NCBI GenBank assembly: GCA_002698985.1 | Contig: PAAY01000022.1 | Coordinates: forward strand, 1-59,086 | Origin: Saprospirales bacterium | GTDB lineage: Bacteria > Bacteroidota > Bacteroidia > Chitinophagales > Saprospiraceae | Length of the DNA: 59,086 bases | Direction: 5' to 3' | Shown here: piece by piece, positions 46,201 to 53,846 of the stretch | Layout of the letters: every line of letters begins with the position of its first letter | Position numbering within the stretch: the first letter of the stretch is position 1 | Notes under the pieces: generated by a model | Seen by the model: only the letters and a program-made list of their open reading frames with translations | Databases searched by the model: none | Told to the model about the DNA's origin: nothing | Made by a program: the position numbers and the translations under genes

Positions 46201-46486
46201 GCTGCGTCTCCACACCAGTGAAGCCTCCGAACATTTTCACCCCATCCACCAAATGGAAAGAAACCGTGCGAATGGTGGTGGCTGTCGGAGTGTAGGTACC
46301 TGCTGCCACCCAAATGGTATCACCATAAGCGGCTGTGGCAAGGGCATCCTGCAGGTTTGTAAAGGCATGTTCCCAACTACTGCCGTCGTTGTTTCCTGTA
46401 GCCGATGTATTTACAAAAATAATCTGGCCATGAATAGCAAAGGAAATAAACAGAAGTAATGCAACAGGAATATACTTGATTCCCAT
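43220..46486 (-). CDS. T9SS-secreted beta-helix and SprB-repeat protein
   Basis: This encodes a 1088-residue secreted protein. A signal peptide (MGIKYIPVALLLFISFAIHG) is followed by a choice-of-anchor Q / right-handed beta-helix region (about residues 25-560, from NTSATGNNDGSSWEHAF to VDMGAWES). Five SprB-type repeats of about 80 residues follow, each with a GTxPYxYxW...VTVTDxxGC pattern, and then a C-terminal type A sorting domain (VPNPSGSAGARLQLSG to LKGLKWVVV). It should be exported by the type IX system and attached to the surface; adhesion or gliding roles are inferred from SprB. The central part (45100-46000) is much more AT-rich than the repeat half, a sign of domain shuffling. The start at 46486 avoids the terminator of the upstream gene. 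Confidence 0.92.
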   Translation of the reverse strand: MGIKYIPVALLLFISFAIHGQIIFVNTSATGNNDGSSWEHAFTNLQDALATAAYGDTIWVAAGTYTPTATTIRTVSFHLVDGVKMFGGFTGVETQLSQRDWEANPAILSGDIGVPGDSTDNSYTVVTIEKADSTTVLDGFIIAYGNADNQGSGSSTGPTKSGGGMYIVGTTGSGELRPVIRNCRIEHNHARFNGGGIYMKSSPGSAATPYFEQCVIFENSAFTGGGVYKKDGSDSYSMEMNNCTIEKNQAFNGGGVAFFNDTGNENLIFYYCYFTRNSAVGEGGGVLQKNGLGAAIIVFQNCFIQENYTQSNTSEGAAISAINILYSDSYKIHSSLLYGNLQAINEGTFVAILAGSIEFDNSNFISNSSVRVDEGSLSLLNCSFTREAFLVNNSISKFVNSSFINNTEEARFQFNIDPYSLGTSVVNIENSILNPSKDSSGQIIYLRQGSSLTLTHTLVNVPQCDSIATPGTNVTCGPGMLYNLDPMFLDTAAGDYRLHPCSPARDAGDNAIVDSLGILTDIAGMPRIQGGVVDMGAWESEAFSIKTDSIQAAPCAGASGSLWLDLDSGCPPFFVTNGTDTTLSDTSRFQLPLPAGTHTLVITDGRMDMDTLQITIPGAPPLLAQLTGTDVVCPGIAGSASIIPQGGTAPYSYLWSNGDTTATTTGLPAGLHTVTLTDANGCTLTDSVEIGSSGHLTLGISIQPISCHDSGDGIAAITPQDGTWPFTWLWNDGSADSLRNDLAGGNYSVTVTDALGCTDELSFFLPAPDSLSATASATGLNCAGSNTGSASATATGGTPPYSYLWSNSSTFQTIENLAPGWYSVTVTDVKGCQDTTGVLVQAPPVLSLSIAGATTVCPGDSTVLAAQASGGTPPYTYQWNTPGIPPADSSITVGPGSYSLTVVDANGCSKTTSHIVSEDPPIEILSEVQPVTNPGQPNGAVEVQLTFGGTAPYQYQWSHGPTTASVDSLAAGEYSLTITDALGCTVTFTFEVLLTSTKNPSAAELQALIVPNPSGSAGARLQLSGPWPQHLLLSLHDTHGRLLWQRLVLRSEEINLPGKNTPTGSYWLVLRSEEGEVLKGLKWVVVRE

Positions 46487-46515
46487 GGGCTGTTGATTAA
46501 TGGCTAAAATACGAG

Positions 46516-46570
46516 TAAAAAAAAACCTCCCGTATCGCCAAATATGTCTTGTGGCGATTAAGGGAGGTTT
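46516..46570 (-). terminator. Terminator after the dockerin-like cargo gene
   Basis: On the minus strand AAACCTCCC (46562-46570) pairs with GGGAGGTTT (46523-46531), and ATCGCCA (46552-46558) with TGGCGAT (46534-46540), followed by a run of nine T. It is the strongest terminator in the window. Confidence 0.95.
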
Positions 46571-46578
46571 ACAAAAAG

Positions 46579-49500
46579 TCATTGCTTCAATACCTGTCCT
46601 GAGACTTCCCCGTTAGCAATTCGGGCCTGCCAATGGTACATCCCGGAAGGCCACCTGTCAGCTTCTTCCATGTTGACACTATGGAAACCGGCTTCGATGT
46701 TCCCTTCCCATCTTCCCACCTGGCGTCCAAAGCGATCGGCAAATACGATCTCGAGACGAGACGCTACCGGCATATTTACCTCGAGGGAAAGACCCTGACT
46801 AAATGGATTCGGTGAAACCCTGGCAAAAAAGCTGGATGAATCAGTTATTGACAAGGGCGCCTGATTACTTGCAATGAAATGTATCGGCCGCACTGTTCCA
46901 TCTTCTTTGTATGCTTCGCAGCGCAACACAGTATCATCCAACCTAAATACTTCAGAAATATCATCGAAGTGTTGGAGTCGCTCAAAACGAAGTGTGAGCA
47001 CAGCCGGTTCACTTTCAAAGGACATCATTCTGGTGTCAGGTGAATACCAGAGTGCCCGAATATGTCCTTTGTCCAATTCTGTAAGACCGAGGTTTTGGTT
47101 TGTCATGCCAACGATGTCGCCCGCATTTGCTTCGACCAGCCGCAAAAATCTGGTATCAAATTTCAACCCCATTTGCCAGGCAACTATGGGTTCTGCACTG
47201 CCAGCAAAAATGGGCAACTCAATTGTGCCATCGGCCATTTCCTTGATTTCTCCCAAGACAAAGGAAAATCCAGGACTCCGGTCTTCCGTATTGTCACTGG
47301 TGAGCATAGAACAATTGTGACTGTTGTTAACATCTCCGATTTTTACCGCTACAAAATCGACATTGGCCTGCCCCTGCTGGTTTGAGAGATCAACATGGAT
47401 GCATTCAGGAAAGGTTTCAACCCAAGGATTTAAAGGGTCAGGAAACTGGTATGTTGCATCAATAAATCGCCACGAACTTTGATCCCCAGGAAATTCTGTA
47501 ATTATTTGAAGTATTATTTTTTGTAATTGTACTAAATCAAATGTTGTAACTGTTGTACTTTTATCTACATCAGCTGCAAAAATTTTATACGGTGAGTTCA
47601 AAATTGATATGCCAAGAATATGCTTTTGAATCAACACCATATCAAATGTTGTAACTCCATTCGTTGGATTTATATCCTTCCAGGGTATGACTGTGAATTC
47701 ATCATCAGTGTTGCAGTTTATTTCAAACTCATAGCTACCGTCGCAAGCCCCGGCGGTTGAAGTAATATCGGTGCAATTGGCTTGTTGGTCGTTGAATGGA
47801 TCGCAGTCACTAGAAGACTCCACCTCACCAACAATGAAAATCCCCGAATCTTCGCCACCAATTCCCTGGACGGGAACGTTTATCCCGATTCCGTTTTCAT
47901 TGTGAATGTTACCGCCAACAGTGTATTGTCCGGCAAAGCAGGTCGTGCAAAGACCACCTTGCTGAAGTGGATTGTTGGGGGAATTCTCTTTTGGATTACA
48001 AGTCAATGCGCCGCTGCTTGTTGTCAGCGTCACTTCCGTAGATGCTGTAAACATGGCACTTTCAATACATCCAACACCCGTAACTATCACATCAAAAAGG
48101 CGAACCCGGGGATAGGTAAAAGGAAACTGCGGCGTATAATCAAATGTGAACGTCTCTCCATTTTGGGTCAGGCACAAAGAACACAAATCTGAATTACCGG
48201 ATAAAGAAACATTGCCCGACGTACTCACCATTAACTCTGCCGCAATATGGCTGTAATTTTCGCTTATATCACTGGTGTTCAGGTAAACAGAAAAACCTTT
48301 CTCACAGGTAGCCAAAGGGGGCGGGGGAGGTGTCTCATACTGGCCATAATCTGCCAACTCTATCTGAACTGAGTTGCAAAAATTACAGCCACTTTCCAGC
48401 GGAAAATCGCCGGGTTGGTTGGCAATAATGTTTGGAATACAGGCATTCTGTTCTCCTTTTAATCTGAATTTGGCTTGTTTGATTTCAGCATCGTCGAGGC
48501 TCCCATTCAATCCACTCAAAATTACCGTAAAATATTCGCCATCATCCAGAATTAACGGCATTGCCGGGTTGTCAAAATCGAAAATGACCCTGTCGCCACC
48601 ACATTCATAACAGGAACTTCCAGTGGAAGGACAAGTCGTTGCAGGGCAAACGACAAAACCTGAAACAGGATCGGGTATTACTTCAGAATGCATCATATTG
48701 CCAGTGACAGGGGTTTCAATTTCGAGGTAAATCTGTTCAAACTCTACATTTGACAGCCCTCCACCCAGGATATCATCCTGTATCCTGATTACCACGTTAA
48801 AGCCCACTTCACAATCCTCTAAAGCAGCCGTTCCGGCAGCCAAGGGTACAAGATCGAATGACACATAGGGAGTGCTGAATGTACATGGTAACTCGCCAAG
48901 AAAATGCATTTGTTCAATGGTGCCTGATACATCCACTCCACAACAAACCGAACCTGAGGAATCACTATATTTTATCCGGAAAAATTCAACCGACAAATAA
49001 GATAGCCCCTCTAGGTTTTCCAGCCCTTCAGGTGGAAAGATGGAAAATGCAAGAATTACTACTTCCTGCCCATTGGCCAGAACATTACCCGTCATCAGCT
49101 CATCGATGTTGTAATAGTGGTTGTCACCCTCATGGGACTCAAACAACGGTTCACTATTTGTCGGTATGTTAGGTACCATGTAGGGCGTCACATCAGGCAG
49201 GTTCGAGAATTCATCAGTAACTTTGAGAAGGAAATCAAGCTCCTCAATGGTAATATCTCCACCTGTATTATTGGTGAGTTTTATGGTTATGGGACCCACC
49301 TCTTCATGGGGTGGCACCTGCTCTCCATTCAATGGAAGGCCCTCTATTTCCAGGGTGAGCCCTGAACACATTGCAGGTATTGGAACCTCAAGAATACCAG
49401 GTTGACCACCCGGTGGCACCCAGGTGCAAGGGGTTGGCGGACTTGAACACGAACCGATGCCTGTCGGTAGTGTGTAGGACTCCACTGCCAGGTTGACAAT

Positions 49501-49980
49501 CGAAACTTCATTGGCCTGACCGCTTGTGGAAGGATTTGCGTGAACGAGGATTTGAAACAAATCTTCACCGTAGTTGATCGTGTACTGTGGCTGATTGGCA
49601 GGTGGTTCTGTACAAAACAGGTAATAATCGAAGTGTTGCCCGTCAGATGAAATATCTGTATAAACGAAATTTGCCAAGGCACCTAACGGGATAACAGAAG
49701 AAATGTACCCATCACCAGATAAGTCACCGAAAATGTGTAAATAGCTTACCTGATAACTGGTTGGTGCAGGTGATTGAGCTCCAGAGTAATATGTATTGTA
49801 TGAGAAACTGTACTCAAAACATTCACTCCCGCTCACTAAGTCAGGCCCTCCCGAAAGCCGATTATCAGAACACGGATTTTGAGTGAACAGATTTACAGAA
49901 AAGAAAAGAAAAGAAAAGAAAAGGATGAAGGAGCGAGCACTCAAGCTCCTTCCGCTCGGAGAAAATTTGAGGTTTGACAT
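46579..49980 (-). CDS. T9SS-secreted protein with dockerin-like and cohesin-like regions
   Basis: This encodes a 1133-residue protein. The N-terminus is basic (MSNLKFSPSGRSLSARS), then a phenylalanine-rich signal core (FILFFSFLFFSVNLF) encoded by a (TTTTC)5 tract. The first 650 residues are unrecognised, cysteine-rich beta-sandwich-like repeats. GNIHNENGIGINVPVQGI resembles carboxypeptidase-regulatory repeats. Two dockerin-like EF-hand units follow (DINPTNGVTTFDMVLIQKHI and ADVDKSTTVTTFDLVQLQKI), with a cohesin-like domain after them (FSFVLGEIKEMADGTIELPI onward). A type A sorting domain ends the protein (VSPNPFSQGLSLEVNM to LKQ). It is probably a surface or matrix protein. It is not part of a cellulosome in the usual sense. 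Confidence 0.9.
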   Translation of the reverse strand: MSNLKFSPSGRSLSARSFILFFSFLFFSVNLFTQNPCSDNRLSGGPDLVSGSECFEYSFSYNTYYSGAQSPAPTSYQVSYLHIFGDLSGDGYISSVIPLGALANFVYTDISSDGQHFDYYLFCTEPPANQPQYTINYGEDLFQILVHANPSTSGQANEVSIVNLAVESYTLPTGIGSCSSPPTPCTWVPPGGQPGILEVPIPAMCSGLTLEIEGLPLNGEQVPPHEEVGPITIKLTNNTGGDITIEELDFLLKVTDEFSNLPDVTPYMVPNIPTNSEPLFESHEGDNHYYNIDELMTGNVLANGQEVVILAFSIFPPEGLENLEGLSYLSVEFFRIKYSDSSGSVCCGVDVSGTIEQMHFLGELPCTFSTPYVSFDLVPLAAGTAALEDCEVGFNVVIRIQDDILGGGLSNVEFEQIYLEIETPVTGNMMHSEVIPDPVSGFVVCPATTCPSTGSSCYECGGDRVIFDFDNPAMPLILDDGEYFTVILSGLNGSLDDAEIKQAKFRLKGEQNACIPNIIANQPGDFPLESGCNFCNSVQIELADYGQYETPPPPPLATCEKGFSVYLNTSDISENYSHIAAELMVSTSGNVSLSGNSDLCSLCLTQNGETFTFDYTPQFPFTYPRVRLFDVIVTGVGCIESAMFTASTEVTLTTSSGALTCNPKENSPNNPLQQGGLCTTCFAGQYTVGGNIHNENGIGINVPVQGIGGEDSGIFIVGEVESSSDCDPFNDQQANCTDITSTAGACDGSYEFEINCNTDDEFTVIPWKDINPTNGVTTFDMVLIQKHILGISILNSPYKIFAADVDKSTTVTTFDLVQLQKIILQIITEFPGDQSSWRFIDATYQFPDPLNPWVETFPECIHVDLSNQQGQANVDFVAVKIGDVNNSHNCSMLTSDNTEDRSPGFSFVLGEIKEMADGTIELPIFAGSAEPIVAWQMGLKFDTRFLRLVEANAGDIVGMTNQNLGLTELDKGHIRALWYSPDTRMMSFESEPAVLTLRFERLQHFDDISEVFRLDDTVLRCEAYKEDGTVRPIHFIASNQAPLSITDSSSFFARVSPNPFSQGLSLEVNMPVASRLEIVFADRFGRQVGRWEGNIEAGFHSVNMEEADRWPSGMYHWQARIANGEVSGQVLKQ
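49898..49922. repeat. Pentanucleotide tract (GAAAA)5 within coding sequence
   Basis: Five exact GAAAA units (TTTTC on the coding strand) lie in the signal-peptide codons of the gene at 46579-49980. Loss or gain of one unit shifts the frame by two or one bases and would switch the protein off, as in phase-variable genes. Confidence 0.9.
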
Positions 49981-50307
49981 AGCAAAAAGCTTTTGTTGGT
50001 GAAATAATGGTTTCCATAATGCCCACAGGATTTTTTCTGCATGCAGTGCTGTTTTACTAACAGGTTCAGATGTCCTATATATTAGTGTTTCGGTAGTGCG
50101 GAGCGTTCGGTGTGCAAGATAAGGTAGAGATTTTATTTGTGCAAGAAGGCGAAAAGATAGCTCAATATTTTTTTAAAATACAAGCAACCAACACAAGCCA
50201 CCGAAACAGAGGCAAACAACCGCACCTGGGATGGAACATTTCAAGATTAATCAGCACCTCCCTTTCCCAAAAATCCCTAATCTTTGCCACGGCTAAAACA
50301 CCACCCT

Positions 50308-51165
50308 TTGAAGCGAACATTCACCAAAGAAGAAATCGCCAATTATTACGACCACACGGAGGTCCATTACCGCCGCTTTTGGAAGCTGGACGAAAGCATG
50401 GGCCTGCACTACGGTGTTTGGGAACCCGGCATTTCAAATCTTGCCCAGGCCATTAAAAACACCAATGTAAGGTTGGCCCGGCTTGGTAAAGTTCAAAGGG
50501 GTGAACGGGTGCTGGATGCGGGTTGTGGTGTGGGCGGATCTTCCATTTACCTGGCCGCTGAGTACGGCTGCCGTGCCAGCGGTATCACCCTCAGCAGCCG
50601 GCAGGTGGATCGGGCCACCGGCTATGCGGCAAAGGCGGGACTGGCTCACCTGGTAAATTTCAGTTGCCAGGATTATACCCGGACCAATTTTGACGACAAC
50701 ACTTTCGACCTGGTCTGGGCCATCGAGAGCATGCAGACCGCCATTGACAAAGCGGCTTTCCTTCGGGAAATGAAGCGGGTGCTCAAACCCAATGGCCGCA
50801 TTCTGATTGCCGATGTGTTCAAGCACGGCCAATGGCAAATCGAAGACAGCCCGCTGATGCAAACCATGCTGGGCGGATGGGCCATGAGCGATATCCTCAG
50901 CGTTGAAGAACTGGATGAGGAAGCCCGGAAATTCGGCATGCACATCGCTGCCTCAGAAGACGTCAGCCGGCAGATAGTGCCCTCCATCAAAAGGATTTAC
51001 TGGGCATCGCTGGCGGGCATGATTGGAACGAAATGGTACAACCTGTTCCACAACGCCACCTATTTTTCGAAAATCCACTACAAAACCGGACTGGCCCAGT
51101 ACAAGGCCTGGAAACAGGGCCTCTGGGGCTACCACCTGATCGAAATAAAAAACCAACCGTCATGA
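50308..51165 (+). CDS. Class I SAM-dependent methyltransferase
   Basis: This encodes a 285-residue cytoplasmic protein. The SAM-binding motif I is VLDAGCGVGGSSIYLA (about residues 67-82), and NTFDLVWAIESM and LKPNGRILIADVF follow in order. The motifs and the EVHYRRFW and LHYGVWEP start region resemble tocopherol- or sterol-type small-molecule methyltransferases. The start is uncertain: TTG at 50308 (LKRTFTKEE) matches where relatives begin, with TTG at 50284 as the alternative. The stop overlaps the crotonase start as ATGA, so translation is coupled. The substrate is unknown. The gap 49981-50307 shows no other gene. Confidence 0.9.
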   Translation: MKRTFTKEEIANYYDHTEVHYRRFWKLDESMGLHYGVWEPGISNLAQAIKNTNVRLARLGKVQRGERVLDAGCGVGGSSIYLAAEYGCRASGITLSSRQVDRATGYAAKAGLAHLVNFSCQDYTRTNFDDNTFDLVWAIESMQTAIDKAAFLREMKRVLKPNGRILIADVFKHGQWQIEDSPLMQTMLGGWAMSDILSVEELDEEARKFGMHIAASEDVSRQIVPSIKRIYWASLAGMIGTKWYNLFHNATYFSKIHYKTGLAQYKAWKQGLWGYHLIEIKNQPS

Positions 51166-51944
51166 ACTACGAAAATCTGCTCGTTCAAAACGAAGATGGC
51201 ATCGTCATCCTGACCGTCAACCGGGAAAAAGCGCTGAATGCGCTGAACACCCAAACGATGCTGGAACTGAAGCACTTTTTTACTGAAGATGCACCCAAAA
51301 TCGAAGGCCTGAAAGGAATCATCATTACTGGTGCCGGTGAAAAGGCCTTCGTGGCTGGGGCTGACATCAAGGAATTCCTCCAGCTCGATGCTGAAAAGGG
51401 CCGGGAAATGGCCGCCCGGGGCCACGAGGTGTTCTTCGCCATCGAGCGCTTTCCCAAACCCGTCATCGCCGCTGTCAACGGCTTTGCCCTCGGCGGCGGC
51501 TGCGAACTGGCCATGGCCTGCCACCTGCGCATCGCCGGTGAAAAAGCACGTTTTGGACAGCCGGAAGTCAACCTGGGCATCATTCCCGGCTACGGTGGCA
51601 CCCAACGGCTGGTGCATTACATCGGCCGCACCAAAGCCATGGAGTTGCTGATGACCGCCGACATGATCGACGCCCAGCAGGCGCTGGACCTCGGCCTGGT
51701 CAACCACGTCGTTGCCGCAGGCGAGGAGGTAACAAAAGCCAAGGAATTACTGCAGAAAATAGCCGGCAAGGGCCCCGTAGCCATCCAAAAGGTGATCGAA
51801 TGTGTGAACGCCTGTTTCGAAGACGGCGTCAACGGCTTCGATTACGAGGTCAAAGCCTTCGGTGAAACAACGGCCACCGAGGATTTCAAAGAGGGCGCCG
51901 CTGCTTTCATCAAGAAGCGGAAACCCAATTTCAAAGGGAAATAA
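51162..51944 (+). CDS. Enoyl-CoA hydratase/isomerase (crotonase family)
   Basis: This encodes a 260-residue cytoplasmic enzyme. Landmarks are the CoA-binding AGEKAFVAGADIKEFL (about residues 57-72), the oxyanion segment AVNGFALGGGCELAMACHLR with one catalytic Glu, and FGQPEVNLGIIPGYGGTQRL with the second. Both glutamates of true hydratases are present. It hydrates trans-2-enoyl-CoA in fatty-acid breakdown or the reverse. The start at 51162 overlaps the methyltransferase stop by 4 bp. Other beta-oxidation genes are not in the window. Confidence 0.95.
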   Translation: MNYENLLVQNEDGIVILTVNREKALNALNTQTMLELKHFFTEDAPKIEGLKGIIITGAGEKAFVAGADIKEFLQLDAEKGREMAARGHEVFFAIERFPKPVIAAVNGFALGGGCELAMACHLRIAGEKARFGQPEVNLGIIPGYGGTQRLVHYIGRTKAMELLMTADMIDAQQALDLGLVNHVVAAGEEVTKAKELLQKIAGKGPVAIQKVIECVNACFEDGVNGFDYEVKAFGETTATEDFKEGAAAFIKKRKPNFKGK

Positions 51945-51946
51945 AA

Positions 51947-52108
51947 ATGACCAACCCATCCCCCACTCCACCCCCCGGCAAAAGCAAGATCAGCACCAAA
52001 TGGGGCTGTTTCGGGCTGCTCCTGCTGGCCCTGCTAGTCCTCTACGGCCTTCAGAAAATGGGCTGCAGCCCGCTGCAGGTGCATGAGTCGCTTGAGATGA
52101 TTGAGTGA
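51947..52108 (+). CDS. Small single-span membrane protein
   Basis: This encodes a 53-residue protein: a proline-rich head (MTNPSPTPPPGKSK), one membrane span (CFGLLLLALLVLYGL, about residues 21-35) and a short tail ending LEMIE. It begins 2 bp after the crotonase stop, so it is a plausible third gene of the operon, and its codon use resembles its neighbours. I do not recognise it, and it could be unexpressed. Confidence 0.55.
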   Translation: MTNPSPTPPPGKSKISTKWGCFGLLLLALLVLYGLQKMGCSPLQVHESLEMIE

Positions 52109-52162
52109 GGAGTTGAGGATTATTTGGATTATAGGGATTATTGAGGATTATGGGGATTATGA

Positions 52163-52402
52163 GGTTGTAGGTTGTAGGTTGTAGGTTTAGCTGGACCACT
52201 CTGCTTAACTCTGTTTTAAACTCCTTTTACTCTGTGGTTGAAAGGTGTAGAGTGTAGAGTGTAGAGTGTAGAGTGTAAAGTTTGGGGAGGCTAGCTCTCT
52301 GATCCCTCATCCCTTGATTAAAGGTTTTAGCAGCTATGAGCCACAGCCTGCCCCGAGTCACGTGTCACGTGTCACGTGTCACGCATCACGTGTTACGCGT
52401 CA
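52163..52402. repeat. Dense short tandem repeats, including composite element copy 2
   Basis: Three arrays lie in a gap of about 300 bp: GGTTGTA x3 (52163-52186), GTGTAGA x4-5 (52245-52280) followed by TTTGGGGAGGCTAGCTCT and CCCTCATCCC (to 52315), and GTCACGT x4 plus degenerate copies (52357-52402). The middle array is the second copy of the element at 43141. The gap 52109-52406 holds no gene. Confidence 0.8.
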
Positions 52403-52406
52403 CGGC

Positions 52407-53681
52407 TCACACCATAGCCGGCTCCACCTCCACGGCGTTTAGCGCATTTTCCAGATCGTAGATAATATCATCCGGATGCTCTACCCCGACTGACAGGCGG
52501 ACGAGGTTGGGGGTAATGCCGTAGCGCAATTTCTCTTCCGGATCGAGGCCGGCGTGGGTCATGGTGGCGGGGTGTTGCGCCAGCGACTCCGTGCTGCCCA
52601 GGCTCACGGCAAGTTTGACCAGTTTGAGATTGTTGAGGAACTGGAAGGCCCCGGCTTCCCCACCCTGCACTTCTATCGATACCATGGCTCCTGCCGACTC
52701 GCATTGCGACTTGAAAATGTGGTACTGTTCGCCGTCTTCCGGTGTGAGCAGGCCCAGGTAATGCACCTTTTCAACCTTTGGGTGTTCAGCCAGAAATTCC
52801 ACCACCTTTTTGGCGTTGGAGGCCTGGCGCTGCATCCTGATTTTCAGGGTTTCGAGGCTGCGCAGGAGCAGCCAGCCCGTCCAGGGGCCGGCCATGTTTC
52901 CGAGGAAAGTACGCAGCGTTTTTACCCGCTCCATGAGCTCTTTGGAGCCGAGTACGGCACCGGCGATCACATCGCTGTGGCCGCCGATGTACTTGGTGGC
53001 AGAATAAAGCACGAGGTCAGCGCCGTGCTTCAAGGGGTGCTGCCACAGCGGGCCGAGGTAGGTGTTGTCAACCGCCACCAGCACACGGTGTTCAGCACTT
53101 CCAAAATGATCGGCAAGCTCCCGGCACATTTTGATACTGATCAGGTCGTTGGTGGGGTTGGCCGGTGTTTCCAGATAGACCATGGCCAGCCTGTCGGCCT
53201 GGCCGCTTTCTTCGATCATCCGGATGAGTTGATCTTTTGAGGTGCCCGGCGCAAAGGCCAGAACATCGATGCCGTATTTTGGAAGAAAATGCTGAATGAA
53301 GTGGCTGGTGCCGCCGTAAACAGGATTGCTGTAAACCAGCAAGTCTCCAGGCTGAAGAAACTCCAGCATGGCGGTGGTGATGGCTGACATACCGCTCTCG
53401 AAAACGGCACAATCCTCTGCCCCGTCCCACAGGGATAGCCTGTTTTCCAAAATTTCCAGGTCGGGGTTGTTCAGCCGGCTGTAAATCAGGCCCGGTTTTT
53501 CCTTCTCGCCTTTTTCCCGAAGGCCGTAAGCCAGCTCAAAAAAGGCCTTGCCTTCTTCAGCGGATTGGAACACAAAGGTGGAGGTCTGGAAAATGGGACA
53601 TTTGATGGCGCCTTCTGACCATTCCGGTTTGTAACCGTAGGACATCATCAAACTTTCAGGGCGGAATTGGTGCTTTTTCAT
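52407..53681 (-). CDS. Cys/Met metabolism PLP-dependent enzyme (cystathionine gamma-synthase / methionine gamma-lyase type)
   Basis: This encodes a 424-residue cytoplasmic enzyme. The PLP lysine is Lys230 in LYSATKYIGGHSDVIAG, with FESGMSAITTAML and YSNPVYGGTSHF upstream and the C-terminal RLSVGVEHPDDI. The family includes cystathionine gamma-synthase, gamma-lyase and methionine gamma-lyase, and the exact reaction cannot be told apart here. The in-frame start at 53726 would cross the promoter. It is divergent from an Lrp/AsnC regulator, a usual arrangement for methionine gamma-lyase genes. Confidence 0.93.
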   Translation of the reverse strand: MKKHQFRPESLMMSYGYKPEWSEGAIKCPIFQTSTFVFQSAEEGKAFFELAYGLREKGEKEKPGLIYSRLNNPDLEILENRLSLWDGAEDCAVFESGMSAITTAMLEFLQPGDLLVYSNPVYGGTSHFIQHFLPKYGIDVLAFAPGTSKDQLIRMIEESGQADRLAMVYLETPANPTNDLISIKMCRELADHFGSAEHRVLVAVDNTYLGPLWQHPLKHGADLVLYSATKYIGGHSDVIAGAVLGSKELMERVKTLRTFLGNMAGPWTGWLLLRSLETLKIRMQRQASNAKKVVEFLAEHPKVEKVHYLGLLTPEDGEQYHIFKSQCESAGAMVSIEVQGGEAGAFQFLNNLKLVKLAVSLGSTESLAQHPATMTHAGLDPEEKLRYGITPNLVRLSVGVEHPDDIIYDLENALNAVEVEPAMV

Positions 53682-53710
53682 GAACGGTGGGTTTGGCTTT
53701 ATTTGCTTCG

Positions 53711-53742
53711 CAAAGTTAGCCCACAAAGGCCTTCATCCCAAT
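53711..53742 (-). promoter_or_regulatory. Promoter of the PLP enzyme gene
   Basis: On the minus strand ATTG (53739-53742), 20 bp, then a perfect TAACTTTG (53711-53718), about 30 bp upstream of the start codon. Confidence 0.6.
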
Positions 53743-53779
53743 GATTTGCATCAATGCAGAAATATATCCTTGCAAAACT

Positions 53780-53787
53780 TATTTTTG
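53780..53787 (+). promoter_or_regulatory. -7 box of the Lrp/AsnC gene
   Basis: TATTTTTG is a perfect TAnnTTTG element about 60 bp upstream of the regulator start. No clear -33 is seen. With the divergent promoter at 53711-53742 it defines a 165-bp control region for both genes. Confidence 0.45.
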
Positions 53788-53846
53788 CCCATCTTTTTCC
53801 CTGACGGCATTCATTCCATGCCTTCGGTAAAGCATAATTTCCTGCC

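Noticed and set aside
52357-52402. GTCACGT array as a CRISPR
   Set aside because: Units are 7 bp and contiguous, with no spacers and no cas genes. It is a simple tandem repeat.
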